Part shown: positions 41,962-53,050 of the stretch, piece after piece
Layout of the letters: each line of letters begins with the position of its first letter
Position numbering within the stretch: the first letter of the stretch is position 1
Assembly: GCA_009760855.2 (NCBI GenBank)
Contig: WPIO01000053.1
Location: 243,501 to 307,500, forward strand
DNA length: 64,000 nucleotides
From: Cristatella mucedo
Taxonomy: Eukaryota; Bryozoa; Phylactolaemata; Cristatellidae
Direction of reading: 5' to 3'
Made by a program: the position numbers and the translations under genes
The notes under the pieces: generated by a model
What the model was told of the DNA's origin: nothing
What the model saw: the letters and a program-made list of their open reading frames with translations, nothing else
Databases searched by the model: none

Positions 41962-42144
41962 AAGAAATCCTAGCTGATTTAACAGCCTCTTTTTTTCTAG
42001 TGACAGAAGAGCCTTAAATTAAAGGCTATCACCACAGCTTTTAGAAGCAATACAGGATCGCCCACTGCAGGATTCGAACCCACGACCTCGGGCCCGAGGT
42101 CATGAAACACGACCACCTTAACTACTGAGCCATCGTGGCTCACC
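41962..42144 (-). mobile_element. SINE-1
   Basis: Minus strand: 'gtgagccacgatggctcagt' head, hairpin 'cgacctcggg/cccgaggtcg'-like, B box 'gggttcgaatcctgcag', and end 'ttaaatcagctaggatt'. Confidence 0.85.
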
Positions 42145-42177
42145 AACCTAAATTAGGCACACTGGGCTGTGGAGCTG

Positions 42178-42860
42178 ATGTAATGTAATGTCCACAGAGC
42201 CACAACGACTATGTGGGTGTTATGCAGGAGAGTTTTGTATGGAGCACTCGCAGCTTAAGCGGTTTCGTTAGCCAACAGACTTTATCTCACGCAACAAAGA
42301 GAAAGTGAGAAGCAAATCAGAGTCAAGAGAGCAGTTGAGGTAGTGTGTAACATGGAAGTAGCAGCTTAGGACGGCTGGGAAAGATGTGCCAAAGTCAGTA
42401 GCCGGAGAATAGTTGTCGTTGAATAAGTGTTATCGTCTAGTGGAAGGTCACTTTGAAATAAAATACCTAGATTGTTTGCAGATATCATAGGAGATGATTT
42501 TGCACAGCCGATTTGAGCGGTTAGCATTCCAGTTTCTTAGTCCCGCTAGGTTTGCCCATGACTAGTAAGTTAGTTGTATCGTTATTCAATTTGAGAAACT
42601 TTTCTGCCATCAAAGTGTGAATGTCAGCAATACATGCAGAAAGGGAGCCAGGGGTGTTTGAGATGCTTGTAGGCAGAGAGGGATCAAAGTGTAAATACAA
42701 CTGCCTGCCATCTGCATACATTGAAAAGCCTCGAGTATGCTCGGTGATTACTTGAAGAAGCCAGAAAAAAAGTATACACTGTGAAAAGATATTGATAGCA
42801 ATGCTCTAGAGTCTCCCCACTGAGATAGGCGAGCTTCCCAGTGGTGGCTGGCTTAGGATC
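42178..42860 (-). mobile_element. LINE-B tail joined to a LINE RT palm fragment
   Basis: 42178-42425 is a LINE-B 3' tail, with (TTACAT) at the low end. 42430-42860 on the same strand encodes RT sequence with 'MYADGRQLYLHFDPS' (YADD changed to YADG) and 'LSACIADIHTLMAEKFLKLN'. The C-terminal coding between palm and tail is missing, so the two parts are a deletion or two adjacent copies. Confidence 0.75.
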
Positions 42861-43779
42861 TGGCTTAGGCAGATACCATTTATTGTGGAGACTCCGGGCC
42901 ACTCGGCCGAACCGGGCCGCACCGCCAGCTGGCGGGCCTGCAAGCAACTGCTGCAAGCAAGTGGGTCAGCCGTCCCGACCGGAAGAGCTCGGTGGGCGGA
43001 TGTGCCAGGCGGAGCCAACACAAGGGAAAGCTGAACGAAATAGTTGCAGCAGCTTCAGCTGATACTTAACATTTATACGGTCATTCCTCCATGCCAATCC
43101 CAGCTGTAGGTGAATTTTTGACTTTCGGTGCCTACAAACATAAGGCCCGATCGCCAAGATATGTCAATTTAGTGCATGGCCAGCGAGTCGAATGGAGGTG
43201 CTGTAAGAAATCCCAGTGGTGGCTGATTGAGGTGCTGTAAGAAATTGAGGCAGAGGATCGTATCCATCACGTGATCATGCCACTCATTGTGAGAGATGAG
43301 TCCATTTGAGGGTGCTGTCACCTTGGGGATTGATTAGCTTGTTAATGGTGAGAGAAATGATTAACCTTAGAATTTATTGGTACGATACCAATTTGGGAGC
43401 AACTAAGAAGATGGCTAATGGTCGCTATCATCATTTTTTTTACTCGAATCTGTGATTTAATCGTATTTGTATTAAAGCCAGACTTGGCACCAGCTCGACT
43501 AGATTGATACAAGCTGCGCAAGTCCTCATCTTATTGGATAGGCAATCAGCCGTGATCTTTTTGTATGATTTCTTTAGCTTATGCTAAGTGGTCCTAGCTC
43601 TATGTGAAAGGCTACTAGAAGCTATCTTTGCCTTGAAGGGTCAGGCTTTTACTGACTCATTTCTCAGGCTGTAGTACTCCCGTGTAGGACTTGAATTGTA
43701 TCATGCACCGTTTTGCGTTTTAACTTCTGCATCCCATACTCGCAAGAATGACATGCGACTGTATCGTGTGCCTTTCCAG
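42861..43779. other. CCDC60 intron, unassigned
   Basis: May include decayed LINE sequence on the minus strand. 'atcccagtggtggctga' occurs near 43211 and a similar 'cccagtggtggctggc' near 42837. No gene seen. Confidence 0.3.
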
Positions 43780-43814
43780 GGCTACGATATTCCTTGGGGG
43801 TCAAATGTGCTATC
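43780..43814 (+). CDS. CCDC60: CCDC60 probable micro-exon
   Basis: 35-nt exon between acceptor 'gtgcctttccag' and donor GTAAGT, encoding 'GYDIPWGSNVLS' with the last codon split. It begins in phase 0, as required by the exon ending at 41608. It ends with two bases (TC), which join exactly to the one leading base of the exon at 51265 to make a Ser codon. Phase agreement on both sides supports it. Confidence 0.65.
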
Positions 43815-44084
43815 GTAAGTCCATGCAATCGTGCAGCCAACTAATTTTCTTTAAAGTGTGCCCCACTACAGCATTCACTCATTCTAAGGCCCGGTGGTCT
43901 ATCTGAAGCACCCTTTTCGCGCAAAGCAGAAAAGCAGTGCATCCTATCCTGTAAGGCAGCTAATTCTATCCTTCTGCATTGAGAAGCAACAAGTCCGATC
44001 CTGCAATACAGCAAAACACTGAAACCTGTCGGTCTCTTAGGTAAAAAGCTGGCTCTCTGATTACACAACTGCACATCTTTGGTG

Positions 44085-44265
44085 AGCCACAACTGCTCAC
44101 TAGGTAAGGCGGTTGCTTTTCACGACCTCGGCCCCGAGGTCGTGGGTTCGAATCCTGTGGTGGGCGATCCTTTATTGCCACTGCAAGCGGTGGTGATAGC
44201 CGTAAAGGCTCTTCTGTCGCTATACGAAAAGAGGCTGTTAAATCAGCTAGTACTTTTTTTTATCT
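44085..44265 (+). mobile_element. SINE-1, well preserved
   Basis: Head 'actgctcactaggtaaggcg', hairpin 'cacgacctcgg/ccgaggtcgtg' (44121-44144), B box GGTTCGAATCC at 44145-44155, body 'gatagccgtaaaggctcttc', end 'ggctgttaaatcagctagta' and T-run. Confidence 0.9.
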
Positions 44266-44335
44266 TAATCACTTCCCACCTCGAACTAGTCTATAGAGTG
44301 TTCTCTTCTCTGATGTTTTGATGCTCGCTCTCTAG

Positions 44336-44496
44336 ACCTTGTGCTGGCTGTGAAAGCAGACAAGGCAGCAGCAGCTGCTGCTAGAGCTCTGCAATTGTCA
44401 CGTGCCATCACAGCAACCGTTTGTTGGCAGGGTTCGTCTGGTGACGGCAGCAAGACCAGTGGCATGCTGGATGATGTTCAGCAGCCTGTACAGCCC
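44336..44496 (+). CDS. CCDC60: Candidate CCDC60 alternative exon (phase conflict)
   Basis: A good acceptor ('tgctcgctctctag') and donor (CCC|GTAAGT) bound an open frame 'ADKAAAAAARALQLSRAITA' to 'GMLDDVQQPVQP'. However, entering from 43814 or leaving to 51265 in that frame does not fit. If the acceptor 'gaaagcagacaag' at 44364 is used, a 132-nt exon fits both neighbours in another frame. It may be a cassette exon, an exon needing a further unseen exon, or a false prediction. Confidence 0.4.
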
Positions 44497-44663
44497 GTAA
44501 GTATTGCGTGCGCGGGTGCAAGTGAGACCGGGATCTGTGACTCGTGATTATGCGTATGTGTGCCAGGCTTAACTTGACCCAGTTGAAATATGTGCCAGAA
44601 CGGCCAATATCTTTGCAAAAAGGCCAAATCTGCACAAAACGTGCAAAAAGGCTATGAATCTGC

Positions 44664-44815
44664 GCCCCGCTAGTTTGGCCCAGTGGTTAAGGTGCTCGCC
44701 CCGATCAAGGTCTGGCGGAGGTCGTGGGCTCGAGCCCCGTAGCATATGTGAAGCACCTGAATAGAGATTAAGTTATCTTAGGGCGCTATATAAATGAATT
44801 ATATTTTTTATTAGA
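44664..44815 (+). mobile_element. SINE-2, sense copy
   Basis: 'gctagtttggcccagtggtt' head, B box 'gggctcgagccccgtagca', stem-loop tail 'aatagagattaagttatctt' to 'tatataaatgaatta'. Confidence 0.88.
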
Positions 44816-45418
44816 AGTCAAAATCTGCAACCAGAAGGCCAAAAACTGGGCAAAAAATTCAATCAACCGGGAACAATTGCATAGGTGTTTAGCACAGTGA
44901 AATTCAGCTATTTTAAGAATAAAAACTTGTAGAAATGAAAAATCTATTTTTCCAGGAATAATATACCATCATGTACAAATAAAAGCTGGAATTGAAATTG
45001 ATCAATGTGAAGGTCCTCACTGGCAGAGCCAGAGGGCAGAGGGTACTTCCCCCTATAGTGGGTCAGCATACTAGGCCGCCCCCTATTCTAACTTCCCCGA
45101 CTGTCACAGCAACGAAACTTCTTGTCTTAATTCCACTCGATGAGCAGCCGCCGAATTATTGTCTAATAAAATGTAGCTTATATATAATATACCATATATA
45201 TATTATAATATAAATAATATGAGCACTATAGCTTTGCCCTATGATTTTTCATTAATAGCGGGTCTTGCCATCTCATGATGCAAATTTGTTGTATCTTATC
45301 CCCACTGCGAAACATTAGGCAGGTCTTGCCCCCTAAATGGAAATCCTAGCTCTGTCACTTATTAGGTGCTTAGTTTTTGTAAGCTGCCGCTCTGACATCA
45401 AGCACACGCCGATATTTG
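44816..45418. other. CCDC60 intron, unassigned
   Basis: AT-rich, with TATATA near 45178-45205. Nothing recognised. Confidence 0.3.
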
Positions 45419-45481
45419 ATGAGCCGTGATGGCACACTGGGTAAGGTGGTTGCTTTTCACGACCTCGGTCCCGAGGTCGTG
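45419..45481 (+). mobile_element. SINE-1 head ending at its hairpin
   Basis: 'gagccgtgatggcacactgg' and the hairpin CACGACCTCGG / CCGAGGTCGTG (45458-45481). The B box and body are absent; LINE-A in the opposite orientation starts at the next base. Confidence 0.85.
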
Positions 45482-45632
45482 GCAGCATGCACAGTGTCAG
45501 CACGCACAAGCACATCAATGACGAATCACAGGGACCCACTAAATGCTGTCCTAAATAGGTGTGTTTTTAAGTTCTTTTTAAATGTGGTCAGGTCAGGGGA
45601 TGTTCTGACGCAGGTTGGGAGGGAGTTCCTGT
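45482..45632 (-). mobile_element. LINE-A fragment lacking its 3' end
   Basis: Minus-strand LINE-A with the last ORF codons and the first part of the 3' UTR ('gcagcatgcacagtgtcagc'). The stem-loop and (ATT)n terminus are missing at the junction with SINE-1. Confidence 0.82.
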
Positions 45633-45976
45633 TCTCACTGCCTGCTCCCGTCCAGGCAGTGACTCAACCTCATAAAACCTTTTCCCAATAAACCGAGATT
45701 GCCCATAAACCAGTAGCCATAAACATCATCGGCCCACATAGTCATAGCATAGCAATAAAATGATCTTCTAGCATTAGAGAGCATCTTCCATGTAAAAAGT
45801 CACTGCACATGAAAAACAGTTGCTTAAAATCAACACTTCCATGTAAACATGCAAACATATGGCACGAAAACATGTGTCAGAGCATTCCAGGACGGTCACA
45901 GCCGTCACAGCTTGGTGCTGTGCACCAATCTTCTATTATTATGATGGGCGTGGCCGTTGGATATAAAAATATATGT

Positions 45977-46122
45977 ATTTAATTCATTTGTATAGCGCCC
46001 CAAGAGAACTTAATCTTTATTCAGGCACTTCACATATGCCTCGGGGCTTGAGCCCACGACTTCAGCCAGACCTTGGTCGGGGCGAGCACCTTAACCACTG
46101 GACCAAACCAGCTCGGCATGAC
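45977..46122 (-). mobile_element. SINE-2
   Basis: Minus strand: 'gagctggtttggtccagtgg', 'gggctcaagccccgaggca', stem-loop tail, 'acaaatgaatta' end. Confidence 0.85.
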
Positions 46123-46289
46123 ACATACTTGAGCCATTTAGCATTTTGCACCAGCCTAATGGTTACAGAGGTTAAGGTTTATGCTTCCTTAAGGCAGAAT
46201 GTACACAGCCCTAAAGTACGGTATTGCCGAGTGGCATTGCTTTTGATGTAGCCTCGCACGTTTTTGCTGCAAACATTTTGATAACGATG

Positions 46290-46836
46290 GGCACTTCTCT
46301 CATGATCTGAAAGAGCTTTGGTGGCTGTTGGTTGATCAACAAGTGCAGAGCAAAGTTCTTATGCTGACAAACAAGACCAGCCAAGGCTTGGCTCCTTCAT
46401 ACTTAGCTGAACTGCTGCACCAGTCTCAGCCTCCTCGTGCCCTCGGGCTCTCTATGGACAATAAGTTAGCAGTTCCATTTCCCAGCTTAAAAACCGTTGG
46501 TGACAGAAGCTTTTGCTCTGCAGGTCCGTGACTGTAGGACTCCCTTTGCAAAAAAATGTTTACACATCTACATGTACTCTTTCTGCTTCCAACTATGGCA
46601 CATTCTTTCCAGGCGTCGTGAGCTGCTACTTCCATATTACTCACTACCTCAACTGCTCTCCTGCTGACTCAGCTATGCTTTTCACTTTCTCTTTGTTGCA
46701 TAAGATTAAGTCTGTTAACTACCTAATGCGTAACGAAAGCCCCTTAGCTGTGCCATATAAAACTCTCTGCGTAGCACCCTCATAATCTTTGTGGCTTTGT
46801 GACCTTATGGATGGAGATACATTGCATTGCATTAAA
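46290..46836 (+). mobile_element. LINE-B copy
   Basis: From 'LVDQQVQSKVLML'-type RT C-terminal sequence through 'LAVPFPSLKTVGDRSFCSAG' to a 'tggagatacattgcattgca' terminus. ORF broken. Confidence 0.82.
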
Positions 46837-47240
46837 TGACTGGAATATTCTGCAAGTATACCTAGTACTTGGCGATCTAGCCCTTCCACCCTATATATCA
46901 CTAGATGCATCAAAAGGAAGATCAGTTATCGCAGAGGACCCTATACCAATCAAGTCTACTCCCCACCAGGCTAAGCATCGTATCAGCCACCTTTTAGAAT
47001 CTAGTTGTTTACCTATACCACGTATAAACCGCAAATTCTTTGGAGACCGTGTCTATAATTCGTATGCTTCCAAAGAATGGAATTAACTTCCGACTTGCAC
47101 TACGACATATCCTAACTTCACCAAATTTAAAAAGAAACTAAAAATGCATCGATTTATCACAGCATTTAGCAGGTCCCTGCATATCGAAATTTATATGCTT
47201 ATGCGAGCTGACACTGTGCTTGGTTCCACTAAGCATTTTA
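46837..47240 (+). mobile_element. LINE-A fragment
   Basis: 'HQAKHRISHLLESSCLPIPR' and 'NRKFFGDRVYNSYASKEWN', then the start of the 3' UTR to 'gctgacactgtgcttggttc'. No 3' terminus. Confidence 0.75.
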
Positions 47241-47964
47241 GTTGTCAGAGGACTTGCTGCCGACTCCATCAATAGCGGAGCAACACAAAGTTCCTTAGTG
47301 TGCTTTACTGCAAAAAGGCCTTGAGCTTTGAAGACGTTAAGCCTGTCTCTAAGAATAAGTTATCAACATTGCCAGGTTTTAGCCTTACTTGCACTTGTAT
47401 CCTCAAATACAAAGATCTCTAGGTAGTAACTGATGGCTTAGTACTCCTGGCTATCCACTACTGTTGCCGGTCAAAGTGTTAGAACTAGGGGAGACGACTG
47501 GTACTTTTGGGCTAGACGCCGATCTTTTTACGGGTTAGGGTAGATTGATTGTGATTTGTCGGGATTCCTTTGGGCTTTGCACCGTATCTCCCTGCCAGGA
47601 TTGACGAGTGAAGCATCGTTGTTTATGTTTAGGTTCTTAGTGGAAATTCAGTCATTTGTGAACTTGCTCCCGCAAACGTTTGCTGTGATCAAAATCCTCA
47701 TTTCCACCAATCGCTCTGTCACCTATAGTGCTTAGGCAGGTCGAGCTCGGTCAAGTGACCTGGTCTCTTCCTCCACGGAGCTCGGTGCATTCCCGGCCCG
47801 ACCGACGAGTGCATTTCTGCTTCCTTCTTTTCTCACGCTTCGGTATGTTGTTTAGGCTCAATCGAAGTACATACCGCGGAGGCCACGAAAAGGCTTGAGC
47901 ACCCTCAGGAAGGAGATCGGTGAAGGCAGGTAGGTGCCTCAGCATAATTGCAGCAAGAGATAGA
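47241..47964. other. CCDC60 intron, unassigned
   Basis: No recognised feature. Confidence 0.3.
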
Positions 47965-47967
47965 GAG

Positions 47968-48005
<38 letters not shown>

Positions 48006-48060
48006 GGAAGGAGAGACTGGGAGAGTGTGAGAGAGACTGGGAGAGTGTGAGAGAGACTGG

Positions 48061-48125
<65 letters not shown>

Positions 48126-48270
48126 AGAGAGGGAGAGAGGGAGAGAGAGAGAGGGAGAGAGAGAGCAAGAGAGAGAGACTGGGAGAGTGTGAGAGAGACT
48201 GGGAGAGAGAGAGAGAGAGAGGAAGAGGGAGGGAGAGAGAGCAAGAGAGAGAGAGAGAGAGACTGGGAGA

Positions 48271-48334
<64 letters not shown>

Positions 48335-48482
48335 GAGGGAGTGGGAAGGAGAGACTGGGAGAGTGTGAGAGAGACTGGGAGAGAGAGAGAGAGAGAGAGA
48401 GAGACTGGGAGAGAGAGAGGGAGAGAGAGAGAGAGGGAGAGAGAGAGCAAGAGAGAGAGACTGGGAGAGTGTGAGAGAGACT

Positions 48483-48554
<72 letters not shown>

Positions 48555-48670
48555 AAGAGAGCAAGAGAGAGAGAGACTGGGAGAGTGTGAGAGAGAGACT
48601 GGGAGAGAGAGAGAGAGAGAGAGAGGAAGAGGGAGGGGGAAGGAGAGACTGTGAGAGTGAGAGAGAGACT

Positions 48671-48708
<38 letters not shown>

Positions 48709-48730
48709 GAGGGAGGGGGAAGGAGAGACT

Positions 48731-48804
<74 letters not shown>

Positions 48805-48830
48805 CTGGGAGAGGGAGAGAGAGAGAGAGT
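47965..48830. repeat. Large (GA)n-rich satellite with an embedded GAGACTGGGAGAGTGTGAGA motif
   Basis: About 865 bp of almost pure purine on the plus strand. GA runs alternate with a motif 'gagactgggagagtgtgaga' that recurs roughly a dozen times, often with 'ggaagagggagg' blocks. The 327-codon ORF through it is an artefact. Lies in a CCDC60 intron. Confidence 0.95.
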
Positions 48831-49304
48831 GCTGTGAGAATTCTGCTAAGGCCTATGCTGGCCTATTCACTGGCATTAGCGTCCATGATGCCAGCTCTGC
48901 TATTGAGCTCTGTGTGTGGCCTGCCAACTAGTTGGCAAGAGCTCACTGTCCTTATTTCAACTGCATCCGCATAACCTATCCACCTCTTCGATCTTTGGCT
49001 TGTCCATGCTGGCCATTATAGCGCTGTCAGGACGTACTGACTTCGTCGGTACTTATTTAGCCGGCTGTACTCGGGCTAGGGGCTGCTCCCAGTGGGAAGA
49101 AGGCTTGGCGACTGTGGTGCCTCTGTGGCAGATGCAAGACGTTTGCATAATATCCCAGTGTTTACACCCTGTCTTGCCTGTGAGTTCACAGCTGGGCGGT
49201 AGCAGCTCGTTTGTGTGAATGCAAGTTTCCTTTGGTTAGCAAATGTTGGATGTGAAGTCGTCGTTTTAACCTTGGTCAAATTTTGCCTTGAGGGTCAAAA
49301 CTAC
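48831..49304. other. CCDC60 intron, unassigned
   Basis: Nothing recognised. Confidence 0.3.
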
Positions 49305-49410
49305 AGGTCAGCTGACTCGATCATGCTTCCATTGCAGTAAATTTCAAGTGCCTAGAAAGAGATTCAGTTCTCTGAGGGTGCTATACACAATGTGTTATTA
49401 TTATTCAGCT
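49305..49410 (+). mobile_element. LINE-A terminal fragment
   Basis: 'tcgatcatgcttccattgca', stem-loop and (ATT)n. Shortly after it, 49505-49537 looks like the last 30 bp of LINE-B. Confidence 0.75.
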
Positions 49411-50034
49411 GCTTCATTGCAGCTATCACTCCCACTTACAGTGAGCAACAAAAAAAGTACAAGCCACAGGACTCAAACCCACGAGCACGGTGCACAAGAT
49501 GTGATCACCTTTGTGGAGTCACTGACGGAGATACATCACCTTATCGCTAGATTATATCCCGGGGTCCTCTCCTGCATCAACGCGTTTTGGCTTTTCTCCC
49601 AGAAACAAAGTTCAGCAGTGTGGCCGTGACAGCGGACGAGGCAGGGTGATGCTTCACATCGCGTCCTGTGGGAGCTTAGATGAATCAGGGGATCATATTT
49701 GCCCTCCTCCCAATCTGGGGGGCCGGCCGGCATGCAGGGCTGGCTGGGTTCTATTTTCGGTCATCTCACCTCTGAGTGCCCTTCCTTTTTTTTAGCAGCA
49801 TCGGTTATTGCTCTATGCTAACGCACCTTGACCTTGGCTACTACAAGAGTAGGCCATTGCTTGCACCACTGGCCTTCAAGAATCACATATTTGAGTTTGT
49901 AAATAGCCAACCTATGTCCGGCCTGGAGCGTTCAGTCATTAAACATCTGCCGAGCTCCCCCTCCCTGCGTCACACGGCACGTGACCCGCTCATCAGTAGC
50001 TAGCAGGCACAGCTCGACAGCTGGTGTCAACGCT

Positions 50035-50785
50035 TGTTTAGATAAGGATACCACGTCCAAGTTGGTCCATGCATTCGTGACATCCCGTCTCGACTTCTGC
50101 AACTCACTGCTTACTGGCCTACCAGCATGTGCGATCAGGCGATTGCAGCTGGTGCAAAACTCTGCAGCTGGGCTTGTCTGTCATGAGCGTCGCAGTTGCC
50201 ACATTACTCCACTTCTCGCCGACCTGCACTGGCTACCAGTCAAGCAACGGATTGACTTCAAGGTTTTGTCACTCAATTTTAGGTCACTTTATCCTTTGTC
50301 TCAAGCCTATCTCTCCGACATACTCCCCCATGAGGCCAAGCATCGTACCACCCGCTTTTCGGAATCCAACAGTCTAGAAATACCTCGTACAAACCTCAAA
50401 TCCTTTGGAGACCGTGCATTTAGCTCGTATGCTCCCAAAGCCTGGAACTCCCTCCCGACCTACGTCAGAACATCCCCTGACCTGACCACATTTAAAAGGA
50501 ACTTAAAAACACACCTATTTTTGACAGCATTTAGTGGGTCCCTGTGATTTGTCCTTCGTGAACTTATGCGTGCTGACACTGTGCATGCTGCCACTAACCA
50601 CATTTGCCTGCTGACCCTGTGCATGTCACCCCTAACCATATTATTCATTTCTTTTGTTTTTCAAGCATGATTTTACTTACCATTCAATTGCATTTCACTT
50701 TGCAGCAAATGTAAAGCGCCTAGAAAGAGATTAAGTTCTCTGAGGGCGCTTTATCAAGTGCATTATATTGTTATTATTATTAACG
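50035..50785 (+). mobile_element. LINE-A copy with intact C-terminal ORF
   Basis: 188 codons open (49981-50547), with LINE sequence from '[20 protein letters not shown]' to '[14 protein letters not shown]', a complete 3' UTR, stem-loop and (ATT)n. Very close to the 33054-33935 copy, so relatively young. Confidence 0.9.
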
Positions 50786-51264
50786 TAACCTTTCGGGCTA
50801 GTGAAGGCAGGCCGAGGACAAATGTCAGCCAGCCAGGCCCAGCCTGGGTGGCTCGGTCCCGGTGGCCCTGCCCTGCCAGCCCTGCCAGTTTGTTTGCAAT
50901 CACCCACATGGCTGTCGGCTCCAACCGTGCGACCGTTTTGCAACTTTCTTTTTTGACGATATACACAATAGTTCTGGTCTCGTGTGCCATCATGGCTTTT
51001 TGTGGCAGTCATAGCTGAGGTGATAATAGGACTGTACTGCATTTGTGCTTTGCACTAAGAAAGCTGCCAGATCTCTAAGTCTAAGACACTTCACATAGGC
51101 AGGCAAGGAAAGTGATCATTCGAGCTGATGTTATGCTGCGTTATCGAGGAGCATTAGGAGGAGGCAGGTACAGGCTGTATCCTCGAACGAAAAACATTGC
51201 TGCCACAGACGCAGGTCTGTGCATGTTCTCGGATTCTGTTGTCCGGCTTGTTCTTGTTCTGTAG
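50786..51264. other. CCDC60 intron
   Basis: No recognised repeat; leads into the acceptor at 51264. Confidence 0.3.
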
Positions 51265-51334
51265 ATCTCTCCTGCAAAGTGTGAAGCTCGGCAACGGTCT
51301 GTTCGCTCTGCTGCGACAACACTGGGAGTACAAG
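51265..51334 (+). CDS. CCDC60: CCDC60 exon, 'LLQSVKLGNGLFALL' block
   Basis: 70-nt exon between acceptor 'ttgttctgtag' and donor GTAAGT. It encodes (after one base of a split codon) 'SLLQSVKLGNGLFALLRQHW' then 'EYK'. Vertebrate CCDC60 has an N-terminal segment with the same Leu/Ile-Gln-Ser-Val-Lys-Ile/Leu-Gly pattern followed by Phe-Ala-Ile-Leu. Ends in phase 0 and joins to 52884. Confidence 0.85.
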
Positions 51335-51562
51335 GTAAGTCTTTCGGCTTAACTCTTGAGTTGCTGTACCACCCAAGCCCCCAGGTGCCGGCTATCTCAG
51401 CTATCTCAGCCAGAAACCAGATGTGACACTTACTGCTTCCCATCAATCAACATGCTGGCTTAGCTGCTGCCAGCCATTGTCAGCATTAGTCCTGCCACTG
51501 GCATCATATGCATCGTCTGGCTGACTGTCGGCTCCCTGACCCCCGGCTTATGTGATCCACTA

Positions 51563-51604
51563 ACTCGCTTCTCTCTTTCTCTGTCTCCCTCTCTCCCTCT
51601 CTTC

Positions 51605-51636
<32 letters not shown>

Positions 51637-51643
51637 GTCTCTT

Positions 51644-51725
<82 letters not shown>

Positions 51726-51850
51726 GCTCTCTATCACTGTCTCTCTGTCTCTCACTCTAACTCTCTCTCTGTCTCTCACTCTGTCTCTCTCTCCTTCTCC
51801 CTCCCTCCCCCTCCCTTCCTTCCCCTCCCTCCCTCCCTCCCTCCCCCCCT

Positions 51851-51914
<64 letters not shown>
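51563..51914. repeat. (CT)n/(CTCTGT)n/CCCT-rich microsatellite
   Basis: Mixed pyrimidine array starting about 230 bp into a CCDC60 intron, with pure CT at both ends and a CCCTCC-rich centre at 51790-51855. Confidence 0.95.
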
Positions 51915-51917
<3 letters not shown>

Positions 51918-51999
51918 ATCCAGGCTCCACAGGGCTATACAGCCGCTCCTCTCTCCTGTTATCCTCTTATACTCACTCTCAGTATTCGTACCGTTAATT

Positions 52000-52175
52000 T
52001 TAAATGGTTATTGTGTTTCAATAGGTGGTCTATTGGCAGACAACTCTGAGACAAGTCTGTTGGATACCTAATGAGTACAGAAAGCCATGTATGTGAGTGT
52101 GCTATACAAAATTCTCCTGGGTAACACCCATACAATTTGTGGCTTTGTGGAGTTATAGATGGAGATTCATGCACG
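52000..52175 (+). mobile_element. LINE-B 3' tail
   Basis: 'gttggatacctaatgagtac', 'tgtgagtgtgctatacaaaa', terminus 'ggagttatagatggagattc'. Diverged. Confidence 0.75.
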
Positions 52176-52883
52176 TAGAGCAAAGTTATTCATTCAACAT
52201 ACATCCCAACGAATCGACTCTATCTTCTGGCCCCCATCCCGAATTTCAATGCTGCCATTCTCATCGGCTTTGTGCCCAAACCACATTATAAGGCCTACGA
52301 TTTATAATGGGGTATGGGCACAATGCCTGAGTCGGCCTTGCTATTGCTGAAGGTAGCACGTCACTGCTAGCAGCATTAATAGTACAACCTCTCTGTCAAC
52401 GACTCCAAGAACTGCTGTTAGTCCTTCCGGTTGTCTCGGTTTGGTGTTGCCTTGGTTCGGCTAGTGGCTGGCCTCTACTTCTCAGTGGGCTGCGTAGATA
52501 TATGTCTGTAGGCTGTCGATGTCGACCTCACTCAAGTGCCGATTCAGAGCCGCTCTCCCCTTGCCTTCGATGAGTGTCTTACACCCACCCAAGAATGTTT
52601 TGTCTCATAGTGTGCATGTTGCTTCCACCATCTGGGCTGGTGGCTGAGGTGGGTAGGCGACAACAGGTGGCAGGCTTCGTCGCCTGGTGAAACTGGCTGT
52701 TTTATCACTATTCATCAAGTCTGAAGGTTGAGCATCACGAAGAGAAGGCAGGATTGGGCTGGCATCGGTCCGAGAGTATTCAGCTAGTGTTTGACAGTGA
52801 TGCGACAATGCTTCATATTCGCTGCTGCTGTTGCACAGCATGCAGCTCGGTCCTTCAAGCCAAATCTCGGGTCTGCCCTGCAG
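52176..52883. other. CCDC60 intron, unassigned
   Basis: No recognised repeat. Confidence 0.3.
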
Positions 52884-53050
52884 GTCACGAGGAAGGAGAG
52901 GGGGCTGGAGAGCGAGCGCGAGCGAGCCATGATGTCATGGCAGCGCAGCGACTCGGACTCGGACGACGACGACGTCGCAGCGGCGGCCGCTGATGCAGCA
53001 GCGACTGCAGCGCTAGACGAGGAGCTGCTGGCCGATGCGGACATCTCGAG
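52884..53050 (+). CDS. CCDC60: CCDC60 exon, acidic and Ala-rich
   Basis: 167-nt exon between acceptor 'gggtctgccctgcag' and donor GTAAAA, phase 0 in and two bases out. Encodes 'VTRKERGLESERERAMMSWQ', then a Ser-Asp/Asp cluster and an Ala-rich stretch ending 'ELLADADIS' plus a split Arg codon. The Lys/Arg-rich start matches the charged coiled-coil region that follows the conserved block in the family; the Asp and Ala runs look like expanded codon repeats. Confidence 0.8.

Noticed and set aside
44121-44160. True tRNA gene suggested by the B box GGTTCGAATCC
   Set aside because: No cloverleaf with matching acceptor stem, and many dispersed copies with a common non-tRNA body; these are SINE heads.
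47905-48974. ORFs of 219 and 327 codons through the GA satellite
   Set aside because: Pure Ser-Leu or Glu-Arg repeats created by the microsatellite.
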